Shown piece after piece: positions 12,301-23,848 of a DNA stretch of 64,000 nucleotides. The DNA lies in NCBI GenBank assembly GCA_027422505.1, contig JAPQWV010000681.1:124001-188000 (forward strand), read 5' to 3'. Each line of letters opens with the position of its first letter. Position 1 is the stretch's first letter. This DNA comes from Craterostigma plantagineum (taxonomy: Eukaryota; Streptophyta; Magnoliopsida; Lamiales; Linderniaceae). The notes beneath the pieces were generated by a model. It was given only the letters and a program-made list of their open reading frames with translations, had not been told where the DNA came from and made no database searches. The position numbers and the translations under genes were made by a program.

Positions 12301-12983
12301 GGGAATGTACATAAGAAAATGTGATCTCTTGGGTTCTCTACCTCTGCTTCTGCTATCCACGGATTTTGAAGTGGCCCCAATAGTAAGGGAAAATGACGGC
12401 GATGTTAGTGGCTGTGAAGAAGGATCCGATAATAGTAGTGATAAGATGAACCCAAGAAAAATCATGTCTTCGCCAGAAAATACGTCCAAATGGTCGTTGA
12501 CCGATGGCTTTCTTTCGAGTCCATGGCTCTCGACGCTGCTCAAATGTACTGCCTTAGGGACAGGCTCTCTGCAGCAGTGCTCCAACGGTGTACAGCACTA
12601 AACTATGATTTTAAGTTTTCTGTCCTCGCCAGAAATACAATCATTTTCTTGAGATCTTTTGTCGTTTATTTCGCAGGTGACCCATCCCGGCCAAGTTCTT
12701 CCTCCACACCTTGGTCAAACGGTACATGCAATAGCCTGTATCCTTTCGTTTGACGGCGTGTCGGAGATATCCTCTGTTCTTCAAAATTCGGAAAAAACTC
12801 AGAAAGCGAGTGATGAGAAAATGTTGAGTTCGTTAAAAAGCTACCTCGCATCGCTCGGAAACCATAACCCTTTGCCAGAAATCAGTTCGCCAAGATTTGC
12901 CGATCCACAGCGGCCCAGCACTTCAACCGCCCCTCATAAGGTTAGTAAAAGATGCGCAAGAAGGCTCATGGGCTTTATTTTAG
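6336..12983 (+). CDS. NIH: DExH-box RNA helicase, NIH/DExH6 type (R3H, helicase with ankyrin insert), S1 copy, frameshifted
   Basis: ATP-dependent RNA helicase of the plant NUCLEAR DEIH-BOX HELICASE group. Exons: 6336-6491, 7436-7526, 7629-7932, 8029-8103, 8411-8455, 8850-8940, 9019-9077, 9327-9482, 9934-9986, 10232-10355, 10439-11434, 11540-12587 and from 12677. Order of parts: basic N-terminus, R3H-like domain ([15 protein letters not shown]), motif [19 protein letters not shown], motif II DEIH, MSATI, ankyrin repeats ([25 protein letters not shown]), [31 protein letters not shown], then the C-terminal HA2/OB part. One A is missing in exon 1 (6464-6469), with further indels in exon 12 (12441-12483) and exon 13 (about 12945-12952). 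The frame-corrected stop is 12981-12983; the shifted frame runs to 13264. Confidence 0.88.
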
Positions 12984-13264
12984 TTGAGGATTCTTTAAGA
13001 AACTTGAAATCGATCATCACTTCATTGCACGGAGCTTTAATTTATGCACTCCATGGGCCAAGGGATTCCAAGAAAAAGGGGTTAAGTGACGGTCTAATGC
13101 GATTGAAGTGTTGTGCTATACAGAAGATTTGGTGCTCTTTTTTGGTGGCAAATAGATGTTTCGAACTCCTTGCTTGTGGTGATCGAAGCTTTTGGTCGGG
13201 TTTTTATCTTTCTGATGTTTATCTTCAGAAGTCGTCTTTCTCTAATGCTTCTGTAGAGTCGTAG

Positions 13265-14771
13265 AGAACATAGTTAGCTTATCAACGGTTAAATTGTTAG
13301 TTACGGCCAACATTTCGTTCGTTTTCAGACATAAAGTATATCGTCGTTCACGTATGCTTTGGCTATTGTTACTCATTGCTGGCTGACAGTGGTGGAGCTC
13401 CTAATATTGTTACGCGGAGATCATAGATCATTATAGACATATTAGCATTTATTATTTTCGGACCATCCAAGAGTCGACGCAAAACTATTTTAAGCCCACA
13501 TGGTCAGGCCCGAAAGTGAATTTAGTGCAAGAATTATTTGTCCCATTTCCAATTAGAAAAGGACATTTTCTTATTCTAAAAGGAGAAGATTATTCTAAAG
13601 GAGACTTCCAAGCGGACACGACATAACTATCTATGTTGACTTGACTTTTACAATTAAAAGTCATTTCCAATTTGTTTGACCCGCTATTAGGATCCCCTCG
13701 ACCCGGTCCACTTACCAAGGTAAGATTTTCTTCCTTGCAAATTTACTCTTACGGATATTTGGTTGGATATGACGACAAGTGAACCGCACTTTCAACGAAG
13801 GGCTAAATGGACAATTCGCATGATACATAAAGCGCATGCGTTGAAAGGTTGAAGCGAAGATCAGCACGCCAACGCTTCACCAACCGACGGTCGAGATTAA
13901 AAGTTTGAAGGAGAGAGAATAAAAATACATTCCCCCAACCTCCTCCGATTTTGACTTTTTATCCTTCAACTACTCTTTTTTTTTTTGGCATCGAAGACTT
14001 TCGTGTTGATTGATACCTACCTGGGGGAGTATTTCGAGCTTCGATCCTTCAATTCGCTAGAGTTTTGTACGAGAATTTGTTTGATTTCAATCACACGTCA
14101 GCTGCTGTCACCGAAGGTTTAGAAGGTATGTCTGCCGTTACACGATTTTGCGATTTACACGCACGCGTGTGTGTGAATGAACGTCTTTGCCCTTCCGTAG
14201 GTTACATGAGCTCCTTTCGTGTTTATTTTCATGTAAACGTAAATCCTCTCATCGGGGAAAATTTGAACGTGTTTAACTGTAATTATGCAATTTAGATTAC
14301 GCTCTGTGATGATAAAAACTCTGCTTGATCTGCGTAGATGTTGTAGATTTTTTTGTTAGCTTCCGTGAGGACAATTAATTTGATTTCTATTTTTCTGAAA
14401 GGAGGATGAATGAATATGATGACACGTGATCATTTCCCCGCAACTTGGTTCACTTTTTGTTCGATAAAGACATCACATAGCCAGTGCCATCTTTCTTTTA
14501 CTAATTGTACCAATCAGGACTCATTTTTTTGCGCCGTGTTTGTTGCTTTTCGGTCAGGTTTCGTACGATTAGGTATTTGGGCACTCAGATGGGTTTGAAA
14601 CTGAGAGTTTAGCTCCATTTATGACTGCACTGGATGTTTAGAAGTTTATATATTCTTCTGTTCCGATGGAAGTCGAATTCGATTCGTCGCTCTTTGTATT
14701 TTGATTGAATTAGCAGCTGCAAAGTAGCACGCTGAGAGTTCGGCTGTAGTCAATAGATAAGTTGATAATCA
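13265..14771 (+). other. Spacer and probable 5' leader of the kinase gene, S1
   Basis: The first ~700 bases hold no gene. From about 13980 the sequence looks like a leader: a T-rich run, then a stretch ending GAAG|GTATGTC at about 14124-14130, a plausible 5' UTR intron donor. The short open frames at 14065-14295 and 14410-14598 occur in both copies but resemble nothing I know; I read them as leader or intron. Confidence 0.45.
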
Positions 14772-16701
14772 ATGGATGAAGGGCTAATTCTTGGATAAGG
14801 AGAACTAAGTTCTCTCATACTGTTTGTCACCGTCTCGATGCGTCAAGATTGGCCTCTGTTCCTTTTGACATTCAACGTGAAAGTAGAGTTCCAGGTCTCA
14901 AAAGTAGACCTGAACACACTGCTGTTAATCCCACACCTGGGCCAAATGTTATACAAGTTCAACGAAACCCTGCAACAAACAAGCAGAGAGCAGTGTCTCC
15001 TGTCCCAGAAATAAAGGTCCCTGACACTTTCAAGGAAGCTCAGTCGAACAAGAAGAGATTCTCTACTCCACACCCACAAAGGAAAGAAGCTGAGAAGGGA
15101 ACTGCGCTCAAGTTGTTTCATAGAGAGGCATTGGAGACAAAGGGTACTACTATCAAGAGGTTTCTTAGTTCAAAATCACCACCGAATACTAGTCCTCTTA
15201 GGCACTTGTCATCAATAAAACTTCCCGACAAGTCTAAGAATCGTAAAGACACGGCATGGTCCAAATATTTCGATCATGGTGGGGGAAGGGTTACCTCTGT
15301 GGAAACTGCAGATGAGCATACCATAGATATGCCAAAGTTGTTTTTAGGGCTAAAATTTGCACATGGGGCGCACAGTCAGCTCTACCATGGAATCTACATG
15401 GACAAACCTGTTGCTGTGAAAATTATCAGAGTTCCAGATGATGACGAAAATGGAGCATTGGGTGCTCGTTTGGAGAAGCAATTCACAAGAGAAGTTACTC
15501 TGTTGTCTCATCTCCATCATCCTAATGTTATACAGGTATTGGTGTGTTGTGTTTCATTCACCCGTTCCATACTGCCCAAATTTATTAGGTTGTGTACTAA
15601 CTAATTTTTCGAGATTTTTTACCCCGTGGACTATTCCAAGACTTAAGCAGACAAATTTCCTGATTATCTTAAAATTTGAAATGTAGTTTGTGGCTGCACG
15701 GCGACAACCTCCTGTGTTTTGCATTGTGACAGAGTATTTAGCCGAGGGCTCTTTGAGAGCATACTTGCACAAGCTCGAACACAAGTCCCTTCCTCTGCAA
15801 AAGCTAATCTCCATGGCACTGGACATTGCTAGGGCAATGGAATACATACACTCACAGGGAATCATCCATAGGGATCTTAAACCCGAAAACATTTTGATAA
15901 GTGAAGATTTCCACCTTAAAGTTGCTGACTTTGGTATAGCCTGTGAGGAAGCACGCTGTGATCTTCTGGCAGATGATCCGGGAACTTACCGATGGATGGC
16001 ACCAGAAATGATCAAGCGCAAGCAATATGGTCGAAAAGTCGACGTTTATGGATTTGGACTCATGTTGTGGGAATTCGTAGCTGGCACTATTCCTTACGAA
16101 GACATGTTACCAGTACAAGCTGCTTTTGCTGTGGTTAATAAGGTATGTAGATCTCTCTTTCAATTGTACTTTTAAGCTGAAACTTATTTAAAGAGCTATT
16201 ACATAATTGCAATCTACTGAGATATGGGTCAAGCAGTACAATCCTTTCTAAGAAGGATAATAGGCTTCAGAGCTTATGATTTGCCTTCTTAATCGCTGTG
16301 CTGAAACTGGCACGTGTTATCCATGTTACAACATTCTTGAAATACGTGTTCTCATTTTCAACTTTCATATTTTATGTGTGTTCATCTTCTAACACAATTG
16401 CCTTACGGTTTTATCTTCACAGAATATAAGGCCCGTCGTACCTGATCACTGCCCGCCTGCCATGAAAGCTCTGATCGAGCAATGCTGGTCTTCTCATCCC
16501 GACAAGCGGCCCCACTTTTGGCAAATCGTGAAAGTCTTGGAAGAGTTCGAGTCTTCTTACGCTAGGGACGGTACACTGAACCTCGTACAGAATCAGATAT
16601 GTCAAGACCATAAGAAGGGACTGCTTCATTGGATTGAGAAACTGAACCATAGAAACCACACCACTGCATCATCTTTGCCCTCCAAGCCTAAGCTTGTCTG
16701 A
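14772..16701 (+). CDS. Raf-like MAPKKK (group C) Ser/Thr kinase, S1 copy, frameshift at codon 4
   Basis: Protein kinase of the plant Raf-like MAPKKK group. Exons 14772-15535, 15687-16142 and 16423-16701. After a basic, Ser/Pro-rich N-terminal third, the kinase domain shows GLKFAHGAHSQLYHG (nucleotide loop), VAVKII (ATP lysine), IIHRDLKPENIL (catalytic loop), VADFGIACEE (metal-binding DFG), GTYRWMAPEM, and a C-terminal SHPDKRPHFWQIV motif. One G is missing just after the ATG (ATGGATGAAGGG; S2 has four Gs), so the start is out of frame with the rest and no in-frame ATG is near. The copy also has one extra Thr codon relative to S2 (KGTTIK against KGTIK). Substrates cannot be read from the sequence. 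Confidence 0.9.
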
Positions 16702-17142
16702 TCTTTTCTCCGATGTACTTAAACTTTTGGTTGTTAATCGTTCAGATTCATAGCTTTCGACGTCGTAAACGGTTATGCCACCGCGTGCAATCTTTGATTC
16801 TTTTTTTCTGATATGGTTGCGCTCGAGGTTTTCCGTTCTGTTCTGTGAACTATTTGTTTTCTACTTTTGGAGTATTCTGTGGAACAAGTGAGAATCTGAA
16901 TCTGAGACAAAGGACAGATATTATAAGAAGGTCATATAAATGGCTTTGAAATTATGTTTCATTGCATTCTCATATATACAGATAATTTTCTTTTGTTAAA
17001 TAACAATAAATGGCACGTGCGAATCAGACTGCAGTATAAATGCGGCAGACTTGAATGTTCGTTGACTCCATTAATTTCGTTTCCTTGCTTCCCTCTCCCT
17101 TCGAATTTCGAAACAGAGCTATCATCACAGCGACACTCCAGC

Positions 17143-17194
<52 letters not shown>

Positions 17195-17313
17195 GTCATT
17201 TCTCGAATTTTGAATCCAATTTAAGAGTTGAAAGCGATTAATGCTGCCGTACGATCCTTATAAATGCAGACGAATGGTGTGTTCTAACTTCTAAGTTTCC
17301 TTTCTAAGGAGAA
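16702..17313 (+). other. Spacer between kinase and JASON-like genes, S1
   Basis: Kinase 3' UTR, then the JASON-like promoter or leader containing the CT tract at 17149-17190. No other gene seen. The S2 counterpart is 39464-40072. Confidence 0.5.
17149..17190 (+). repeat. (CT)21 microsatellite, S1
   Basis: Uninterrupted CT dinucleotides about 125 bases upstream of the JASON-like start codon, probably in its leader or promoter. The S2 counterpart has 19 units. Confidence 0.95.
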
Positions 17314-19122
17314 ATGAGCTGCTTCTTCGGATGTTTTCGCGTAAAAGCTTCTCATTCTCATCTCACTGGACCCCGGGTAACGTATTCGGTCGGCTTGAGC
17401 TGCTTTCTCAATTTTTTTTTCTTTCGGTATGGATTAACTTGAAGAAATGCGATTGTCAGCAGAAGGAGGTCGTGGTGTCTCGTCGCAGTAGAAATGATCT
17501 GTCGTCTCTGTTCCTTCATGACGGTAACTAGCCTTTCCTTTTATGTGCTTCGATTTGCTTGTGATGAAAACAGTCGCAGGAGATAGAGCGGATTGTGATA
17601 TGAGTAGCTTTTGGAGTATTCTGTGGAACGCATGTTGCTGATGTGTATAGTTTATTTTTCTGTTTTGATTTCGAGTTAAGCAGACGATTCGGCTCCGAAG
17701 GATGGGCAATCACGGAAGCAGATTCGTGATCAGCCAGATGTTAAAGTGCATACAGATGAGGTATGTGACCTGATAGATTTTCTAGTTTCATCAAATTAGT
17801 GTTTTCTATATGATTCATGAACATTCTTTCCGATCACTTGATGTTTCTGTGCTAAATGTATGGAGCGATTCACTGAAGGCTGGCTGTTGATCTTTAGCAT
17901 TAATGTATTTGTCCTCTGATTATACTTATAATTCAAGATGTGATATGTGCATACAGTAGGCTGTGCCAATTCTCTCAGGTTAAGATCTCAACTGAGTTAT
18001 GATCAATTGCTAAACTGCAGGACGACGTCTTAAAAGCTCCCGAAACTCTGACGAAGACCCCAACTGAATTTCGAAATGCTTTGGAGAATTCAGAAGATGA
18101 ATCAATTCCATGTGGGAGAGGCAAACTGATACCAAGTTTGAGGGCTGAGAAATCGAATCTTGGAATGCGCCATGAGTGCTCTCCAACAGACGTCAAAGCC
18201 TGCGGTGGTGACAGTTCTGGCAGGTGCATCCATATTGATAGCATTTCTCATCCACTTTTTTTTTTTCATTTTTTATTGCTGATCAGACCTGTCATGCCTA
18301 TGGACCAACTAGCTCAAGATTAGTAAAATTCTTGCTCTTTTCTAATATTGTAGAATTGCATATTCATAACCCTCTATTTCCCTTCAGCTGCATCACTGAT
18401 GGCCACAGCATCGGAAGATCTGCCATCAGTTCCATGCATAATAGCAATTCTGGGGATGGAATCACACCCAAAGACGTGCATTATGCTGAAACTCATTCTG
18501 AAACTTCGTCTGTTTCGCCTGACATATGTGCTCATTCTGCTTTCGACCTTACTGAGATGAAAAGTGAAGTCAGTTTGTCTGCTTTCTTGAAGCCACCTCC
18601 CTTTATGGCAAGCAAAGATTTGACACTATTACTGGTGAAAATGCTCCCCACCGAAGGATCCCTCGGATAGGCCTATCTTGGGAATGGTTGCAGCTCACTG
18701 GAACAACGACGAAGAAGGAGCTCAAGTTCCACCTAAATGGTGGATGGTAATGGGATTCCAAATTCGACCACTAAGTACAAAGAGGTAGTATAGTACGTAC
18801 GCCTTTTCTGTTCTTATTTGTTACACACCTCTGTCATCTTCTTCCTACTAACATCCCCAGTTCTCGTTCTCTTTATTACAGGACAGAAGGTTAGCTGGCA
18901 TGCAACGCCATTCGTGGAGAGACTCGAAAAGGCTTTATCTGAAGAAAGCCTTAACTCTCACATGTATGGTTGCTATTCATTCCTTCTTACAAGCCCGCCA
19001 TTTCACCTATTCCATTCTCCCTGATATTCGTTTCTCGGTTTCGCAGGAAGCAAAGCAATGCAGCTTCTAGCAATGTGGAGCTGGACGAAGATGGCGAAAC
19101 CGATACCGCTTTCTCACGTTAA
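17314..19122 (+). CDS. JASON-like protein, S1 copy, multiple frameshifts
   Basis: Plant-specific JASON family; the Arabidopsis member controls the organelle band and spindle position in male meiosis II, and its loss gives unreduced pollen. Exons: 17314-17376, 17460-17523, 17684-17760, 18021-18223, 18388-18784, 18882-18963 and 19047-19122. The start MSCFFGCFRVK and the block VVSRRSRNDLSSLFL match the family; the conserved C-terminal block should read RPILGMVAAHWN, PKWWDGNGIPNSTTKYKE, then QKVSWHATPF. Here single bases are missing at about 18620-18624, 18656-18665, 18741-18745 and 18882, all of which S2 retains, so this copy cannot encode the C-terminal block as written. Family assignment is from memory of these motifs. 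Confidence 0.8.
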
Positions 19123-19475
19123 GATTCTTCGCCGCGTCTTAAACCTGTTTTCTCACTCTAATAAACTTCTTTTCTTTGTCTTCTAACAATTCCTTGACTC
19201 TTAAATTCTTAGTACATTCCTTGCTCACCCTTGCTTGGGATTTTCACCACCGTGCCAACTAGTTTCCTTCCTTATCTGAACTGCACATGTTGATCATTTG
19301 ACCGTACAATATATATTTAAATATCCACTTTCATGACAATTCTGCATTTCTGCTTGAAATCTCTCCTCCTATTAGTTCTTGCTCCCGTCATCCCACTTCC
19401 TAAATACTAATCCAAGATCACACAAAAAATCTTGTATAAAAAGTGGAAAAAATTTAAAGGATTTACACGATAATC
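19123..19475 (+). other. Spacer between JASON-like and NAC, S1
   Basis: JASON-like 3' UTR (TTAATAAAC-type signals near 19160) and the NAC promoter; TATATTTAAATA at about 19309-19321 could be the NAC TATA region. S2 counterpart 41885-42236 has small deletions here. No gene seen. Confidence 0.4.
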
Positions 19476-19679
19476 ATGATCAATAATACTGCAGTTAATA
19501 ATAATAATAATAAGCATAGAGATGATGTTGGGGACGACGACGATGATGTTCTCGTCCTACCTGGTTTTCGATTCCATCCCAACTGATGAGGAGTTGTAGG
19601 TTTTTACTTGATGAGGAAAGTGAAAGAAAGGGATATTTGATGGGATCCCTAGATGATCTCATAAGAGAGGTTGATATTT
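19476..19679 (+). pseudogene. NAC-domain gene, truncated exon 1 at end of S1
   Basis: The first exon of a NAC transcription factor. It opens with ATG at 19476 and reads through an Asn and Asp run (DDVGDDDDDVLVLPGFRFHP), giving NAC subdomain A. One extra C after FHP and one missing G after DEEL shift and restore the frame, and a further G is missing in the MRKVKG stretch. The exon is cut at 19679 within REVDI and runs into antisense HAC. It therefore cannot make a DNA-binding domain. Here the start codon is in frame with the NAC motif, unlike in S2. Confidence 0.8.
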
Positions 19680-19842
19680 CAATACCTGAACAACTAGTTG
19701 GGGCTGTCTCACCAATCTCAGTGCTGTCATGGGATTTACTTCGTCCAAGAATCGAATTCGCCAGCTCCGAAGCACTATCAGGGTGACCATTGACTTTAAT
19801 TGTGCCTGTACGTAATTCTTCACAGGGATACAAACAGGACAA
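19495..19842 (-). other. Chimeric open frame across the junction: HAC tail plus antisense NAC
   Basis: A single open frame passes from HAC codons (KVNGHPDSASELANS, GRSKSHDSTEIGE) through the junction and continues about 60 codons on the antisense strand of NAC exon 1, ending in a Tyr run and a stop at 19495. If the truncated HAC were transcribed and its frame intact upstream, this would be its new C-terminus. Upstream TAZ frameshifts make a real fusion protein unlikely. Confidence 0.55.
19679..19680. other. S1/S2 junction: NAC exon 1 joined to antisense HAC coding sequence
   Basis: The sequence ending in TTGATATTT is common to both copies (S1 to 19679, S2 to 42445). After it, S2 continues as NAC codons for I-Y-R-Y-D-P-W-D-L-P, while S1 switches to the reverse complement of HAC codons reading S-C-S-G-I-E-I. 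The junction is therefore exon-to-exon, between two genes in convergent orientation. There is no run of Ns and no obvious inserted filler. It is either the breakpoint of a tandem duplication or a false join between overlapping contig ends. Confidence 0.85.
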
Positions 19843-22558
19843 TGCAATTCCTGACAGCGCCTATTGGTTATTAAATTCTAGTACCCGACAGCGGGTATTA
19901 AACACTGAAAAGCATTGCAATGTTCCATATGTTTCAGCAAGCTTCTGAACTACTGAGCAATTAGATCTTGGCATTCACCTTCTGGAGCTGAACATCGACG
20001 TGCATGACCGCAAAAAGAGAGCCATTTCTGCTGGTTTTTTGTATTGACTTTCACGATTTCATCACAGATCTCCTTCTGTTTCGCTGATCTTGTGAGGTTG
20101 CCCCATACCTTGCTCTTGTGAAGATACATATTTTTTTGGGTCCCCCTATGACCCATCATGAATTCACAGTACCCTAGTTTAGACTTGACATCATCCTCTT
20201 GACCGCATATTTCCATATCTGCTTTAATTCCACCAGTGTCGCCTCGATGCAACAGCTGTTGCACCGGCACTGAAGTTTGAGGTGAAGTTGAATAAGTGTT
20301 CTTTAAAAGAGATGGCTGTGACAAAATTCGAGTTGCTCTGGGATGATCTGTCATAGATTTTGTCGTTGGAATTGACTATTTGCATCAGATGATTTAAACG
20401 AGTGGAGACTTGTGATTGTAGAGCAGCCCCACTAGACTCTGTTACTAAGTTATGCGCCAAATGGGACCTACCTGAAGTATCACCCTTAGACAAAAGCTGG
20501 CCTTGTGATTGCCTAACTGGATTCTGATCCAGTTGCTGGCCCTGAAACTGATTAGACGAATGGTGGCGATCTTGCGGCACATGATGTCCATTGGAAGCTG
20601 TATCCTGCTGAGCTGTGCATATATTTCGTTGATTGTTGTTCATCGAAGAGTTGGTTGTATGAGACAACGAATGAAAGTAAACATTATCCAATTTGGGGTA
20701 GTAGTTGATACAAGGGAGGTGGTCACAGAATATGCATGTTCCCAATCCCGAGCCATCACCTGCAAGTATAAGAAAATAAGAGCTGCATTAGTGAGAAACA
20801 AAACAATGAAGTGTAACCATATAAAAAACATAATACATCAGACATCAAATAAGAGCTGCATTAGTAAGAAACAATGAGGTGCAACCACATCAATACAAAA
20901 ATCAAATCACTGAAAAAGTAAAATTTGGACATGAATTGGGGAACATGCATTAGGCCTATTTCCCAAACCTCGGGTGGTTCCTGCACCATTCATGATGGAA
21001 GTATTGTTTCTCATCACCCCTAATCCTCCAGCGAAAGCCCCATTTGATGAACTGTAAGCCTTTGCTGCATCAAAGATTGGTCTCCACTAGTCAAATTCCC
21101 CCAAGGTTAGGTGATAGATTACCATGTCCAACAGAGACATGCTGCCTTAACTGAAAGGTTGTGATGCAGCACTAGAATTACAGCGGGGCTCGAACGAATA
21201 TTACTCGATGATCCCAAATTCATGGAGGTGTGGATATTAACAGGGCTGTTTACTTCTTGATCATTAGAATTATTCAGCCCAGGAGTGGGGATCATTTGAC
21301 TAGTCATTTCTGTACACCAACACTTCTAATAGCATCAGCTGAGACGGCAGGTGATAATTGCATATATCCACTGACCAAAGCTCCTCCTACAAATATATCG
21401 TAAGAAAAGCAAGGAACGGAAATTAGACACCAACATGCATCTAAGAAATGAAATACACTATCAACAAACTTAAGGAAGGAATTAAGCACCTTGCATGCTC
21501 CCAGAAGCTCCGTGCCCAGTGGGCAACAAGCTACCAGAATTGAAAGTGGATGGCGCAATTCTGTTTGAGATGGTATTAGGGACAAGTGAACTATCAACGG
21601 ACGAAGCTGTGTCAAGGTTTGAATCCCCTGTTTGTTGAAATCCAGGAGTTGGAATCATAGTACCAACTGGAACAGAGGAATTAGCATGTGAAGCTGGTGG
21701 TTCGTGTTGTTCATGTGCATGCGCCTGACCAAAACTTGCAAACGACTCGGCAATGTTTTCCGATCTGAATATTCCTCCTGGCACAACAAGAAAATCATAG
21801 TTCAACGGGCTTCAACTAAAAATTTTCGAAGGTTGATATACTTAGAAATCTCTGCAATCATGATAACTTTAACTGATCAAATAGATTTAAATGACAGAGA
21901 TTACTTTCTGACATCTTAGGAATTTGAGACACTTCTAATGGACATATCAGGCTAGGAAATAAAAGCAGAGACAAGAATCAAGAACAGATAAATAGGATGA
22001 ATAAAATACCAATCTGGTAGCACTCTTGAACAAACTGTCTTCCAAACGTCGCACTAATTCGAGCAACTTCCTAGAGGGTTCAGCACGAAACTGCTGGCGT
22101 CGCTCCATGAAAAGGGCCAAGCTGCAAAAATGAAAAAAAAAAAAAAAAAACTTACAATTTAAGCAGTACTTTTCATGCATTGTAACGAATAACTACTGAG
22201 TTGCATCTTATCCAACATAAATGCAAGAGAAGCTTCGGTGAAAATCAATATTTTTCAATGGGAACAAAAGAAAAAGCATACATAATAAGATCTATACATC
22301 CTTTTGCATCTATGGCCACCAAATGCACAGCTTGAATAATTAACTCAAAGAAATAAACAGAAGAAAAGTCTCACATAGCATTTTGCAACGATCTGCGTGC
22401 ATTTGCAATATGTTCGCTTGTGTTCTGACAATTTTGAGGAGTATGATTCGGCAACTGACTTGATGGTGGATCTCCATTTTGCTGAGCTAAGGGGGAACTG
22501 CATTTTGACATGAAGCCTGCCCAGATACTTGGCCAGGTTGGTTCCTTTGCAAACTCAT
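19680..22558 (-). pseudogene. HAC-type histone acetyltransferase, N-terminal part only
   Basis: 5' half of a plant CBP-like acetyltransferase. Start at 22558 gives MSLQRNQPGQVSGQAS; one C is missing soon after. Exon 2 (about 22121-22013) reads ALFMERRQQFRAEPSRKLLE and RRLEDSLFKSATR. Later exons hold the HAC hallmarks VGTMIPTPGFQQTG and SSVDSSLV, SGSLLPTGHG, a second MIPTPG, and a Gln/Asn-rich stretch. The TAZ-type zinc finger (about 20020-19800) is recognisable in pieces, QKWLSFCGHARRCSAPEGEC, LLKHMEHCNAFQC, RRCQELHCPVCIPVKNYVQA, but these lie in different frames with stops. The gene is cut at 19680; the PHD, catalytic HAT and ZZ domains are absent. It cannot be an acetyltransferase here. Confidence 0.85.
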
Positions 22559-23848
22559 ATTGTCATGGGCTGACGAAATATTGGCTTTCAGACTGAACGG
22601 AAGGTAGCAAGTATATGCGTAAATGAACAATCACTTAGTTCAATCCAATGCGTAGACCACTACGACATTTGATACCCACCAAAGACAATAACGAAAGAGA
22701 ATACACAAAATATATCTGGTTTTTCATCAAACAAACAGTGAAAATTCATTACTCAAGATCATAAAAAAGCTAAACCAAGGAACTCATAGCATCTCATTGT
22801 CATCACAGCCATGAACAATCGCACTAAAAAAACACATATAAGCACGATCAGGCATGAAATAAACTTCAAATAGGCAATTTCAGCTTCAGAAATAGGTTTC
22901 CCCAAATTGGGGGAGAAACAAATTAGTCCATCAAACGTCACCAATCCAATGTCGTGTTCCCAAATGGATAGAACCCATCAGTAATCTAATTCAATCAACG
23001 AAAGAAAGTTAATAAAATCAAGGATTGGGTACGACAAGAAAAAAAAAAGCTCCCGCGTACAGACCTCAAGGCGCATGGATAAAGTACAGCTCAAATACCA
23101 ACCAATCCAGGTAAAATCCCCAAATAATCGACGTAAAAACGACTAAGCTGAACCCCAAACGACGTCGCAAGAAGAACTATGCTACGGCAAACGGCGATGT
23201 CGCCTGTCGGGAACCGATTTTTCATTTAATTAATTAATTTATTTATTTCTGGGGCGTAGAGATGAGTATACTAAATAATCCTTTTATTTTTATGTTGGCA
23301 TAAAATTAGTCATTGCCGCGCTGTAATATAAATCATGTACATTGAGTACTTTTTTCATTTAATTAAATTTCAAACACAATATTCAATTAAACCATTCCTT
23401 AATTATAAAAACTAAAAAAGATATCACAGATTTGATGCACGAGGAATCAAATTTCAAGTAGTTATAACTCCAATACTTCGAAATAACGATATGTAGTAGT
23501 AGCTAGGTAAACATAATTACAATCGAAGTCTATTGAATTGATGATAGTAAAAGTGAGGTGCTATTCCTCGTTACGTCCTTCCATTATTCATAAGCATATA
23601 AGGAAGTTGATTTGTTACATTGATAGCTTGCTAAAGTATCGATGAATGAATGGACCATTACGTAAAAATCAACACATAACAAAAACTCGTATCTCACGAA
23701 ATATATGTTCATCCAAACATTTGTATAACGTTCATATCAAACACAGCAAGCACCTCTACACTGTACAGAGAAAAAGCCCACGCCATTTTTACTCGCTCGT
23801 TTATTATTACAGAATACTCGAGAGTCAAGAGTTTTTCTCCGAAAAAAC
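22559..23848 (-). other. HAC leader/intron, and spacer to iPGAM, S2
   Basis: Leader exon at about 23200-23067 with a GAG|GTCTGT donor-like end, AT-rich intron down to about 22600, then the spacer 23200-23848 to the iPGAM stop. Compared with S1 there is an extra GTCGCCT near 23198. No other gene seen. Confidence 0.45.

Larger units (their letters stand above)
1..19679 (+). repeat. Direct repeat copy S1 of a ~22.8-kb segment (left end outside window)
   Basis: Position 1 aligns with 22775 and the alignment continues, with scattered substitutions and small indels, to 19679, which aligns with 42445. The copy holds the HAC 5' leader, iPGAM, a hAT-like element, a DEIH helicase, a Raf-like kinase, a JASON-like gene and the first part of NAC exon 1. 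Where I compared the copies by eye they differ roughly once per hundred bases. If S2 starts at 19680, about 3.1 kb of S1 (HAC) lies to the left of the window. Confidence 0.95.
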
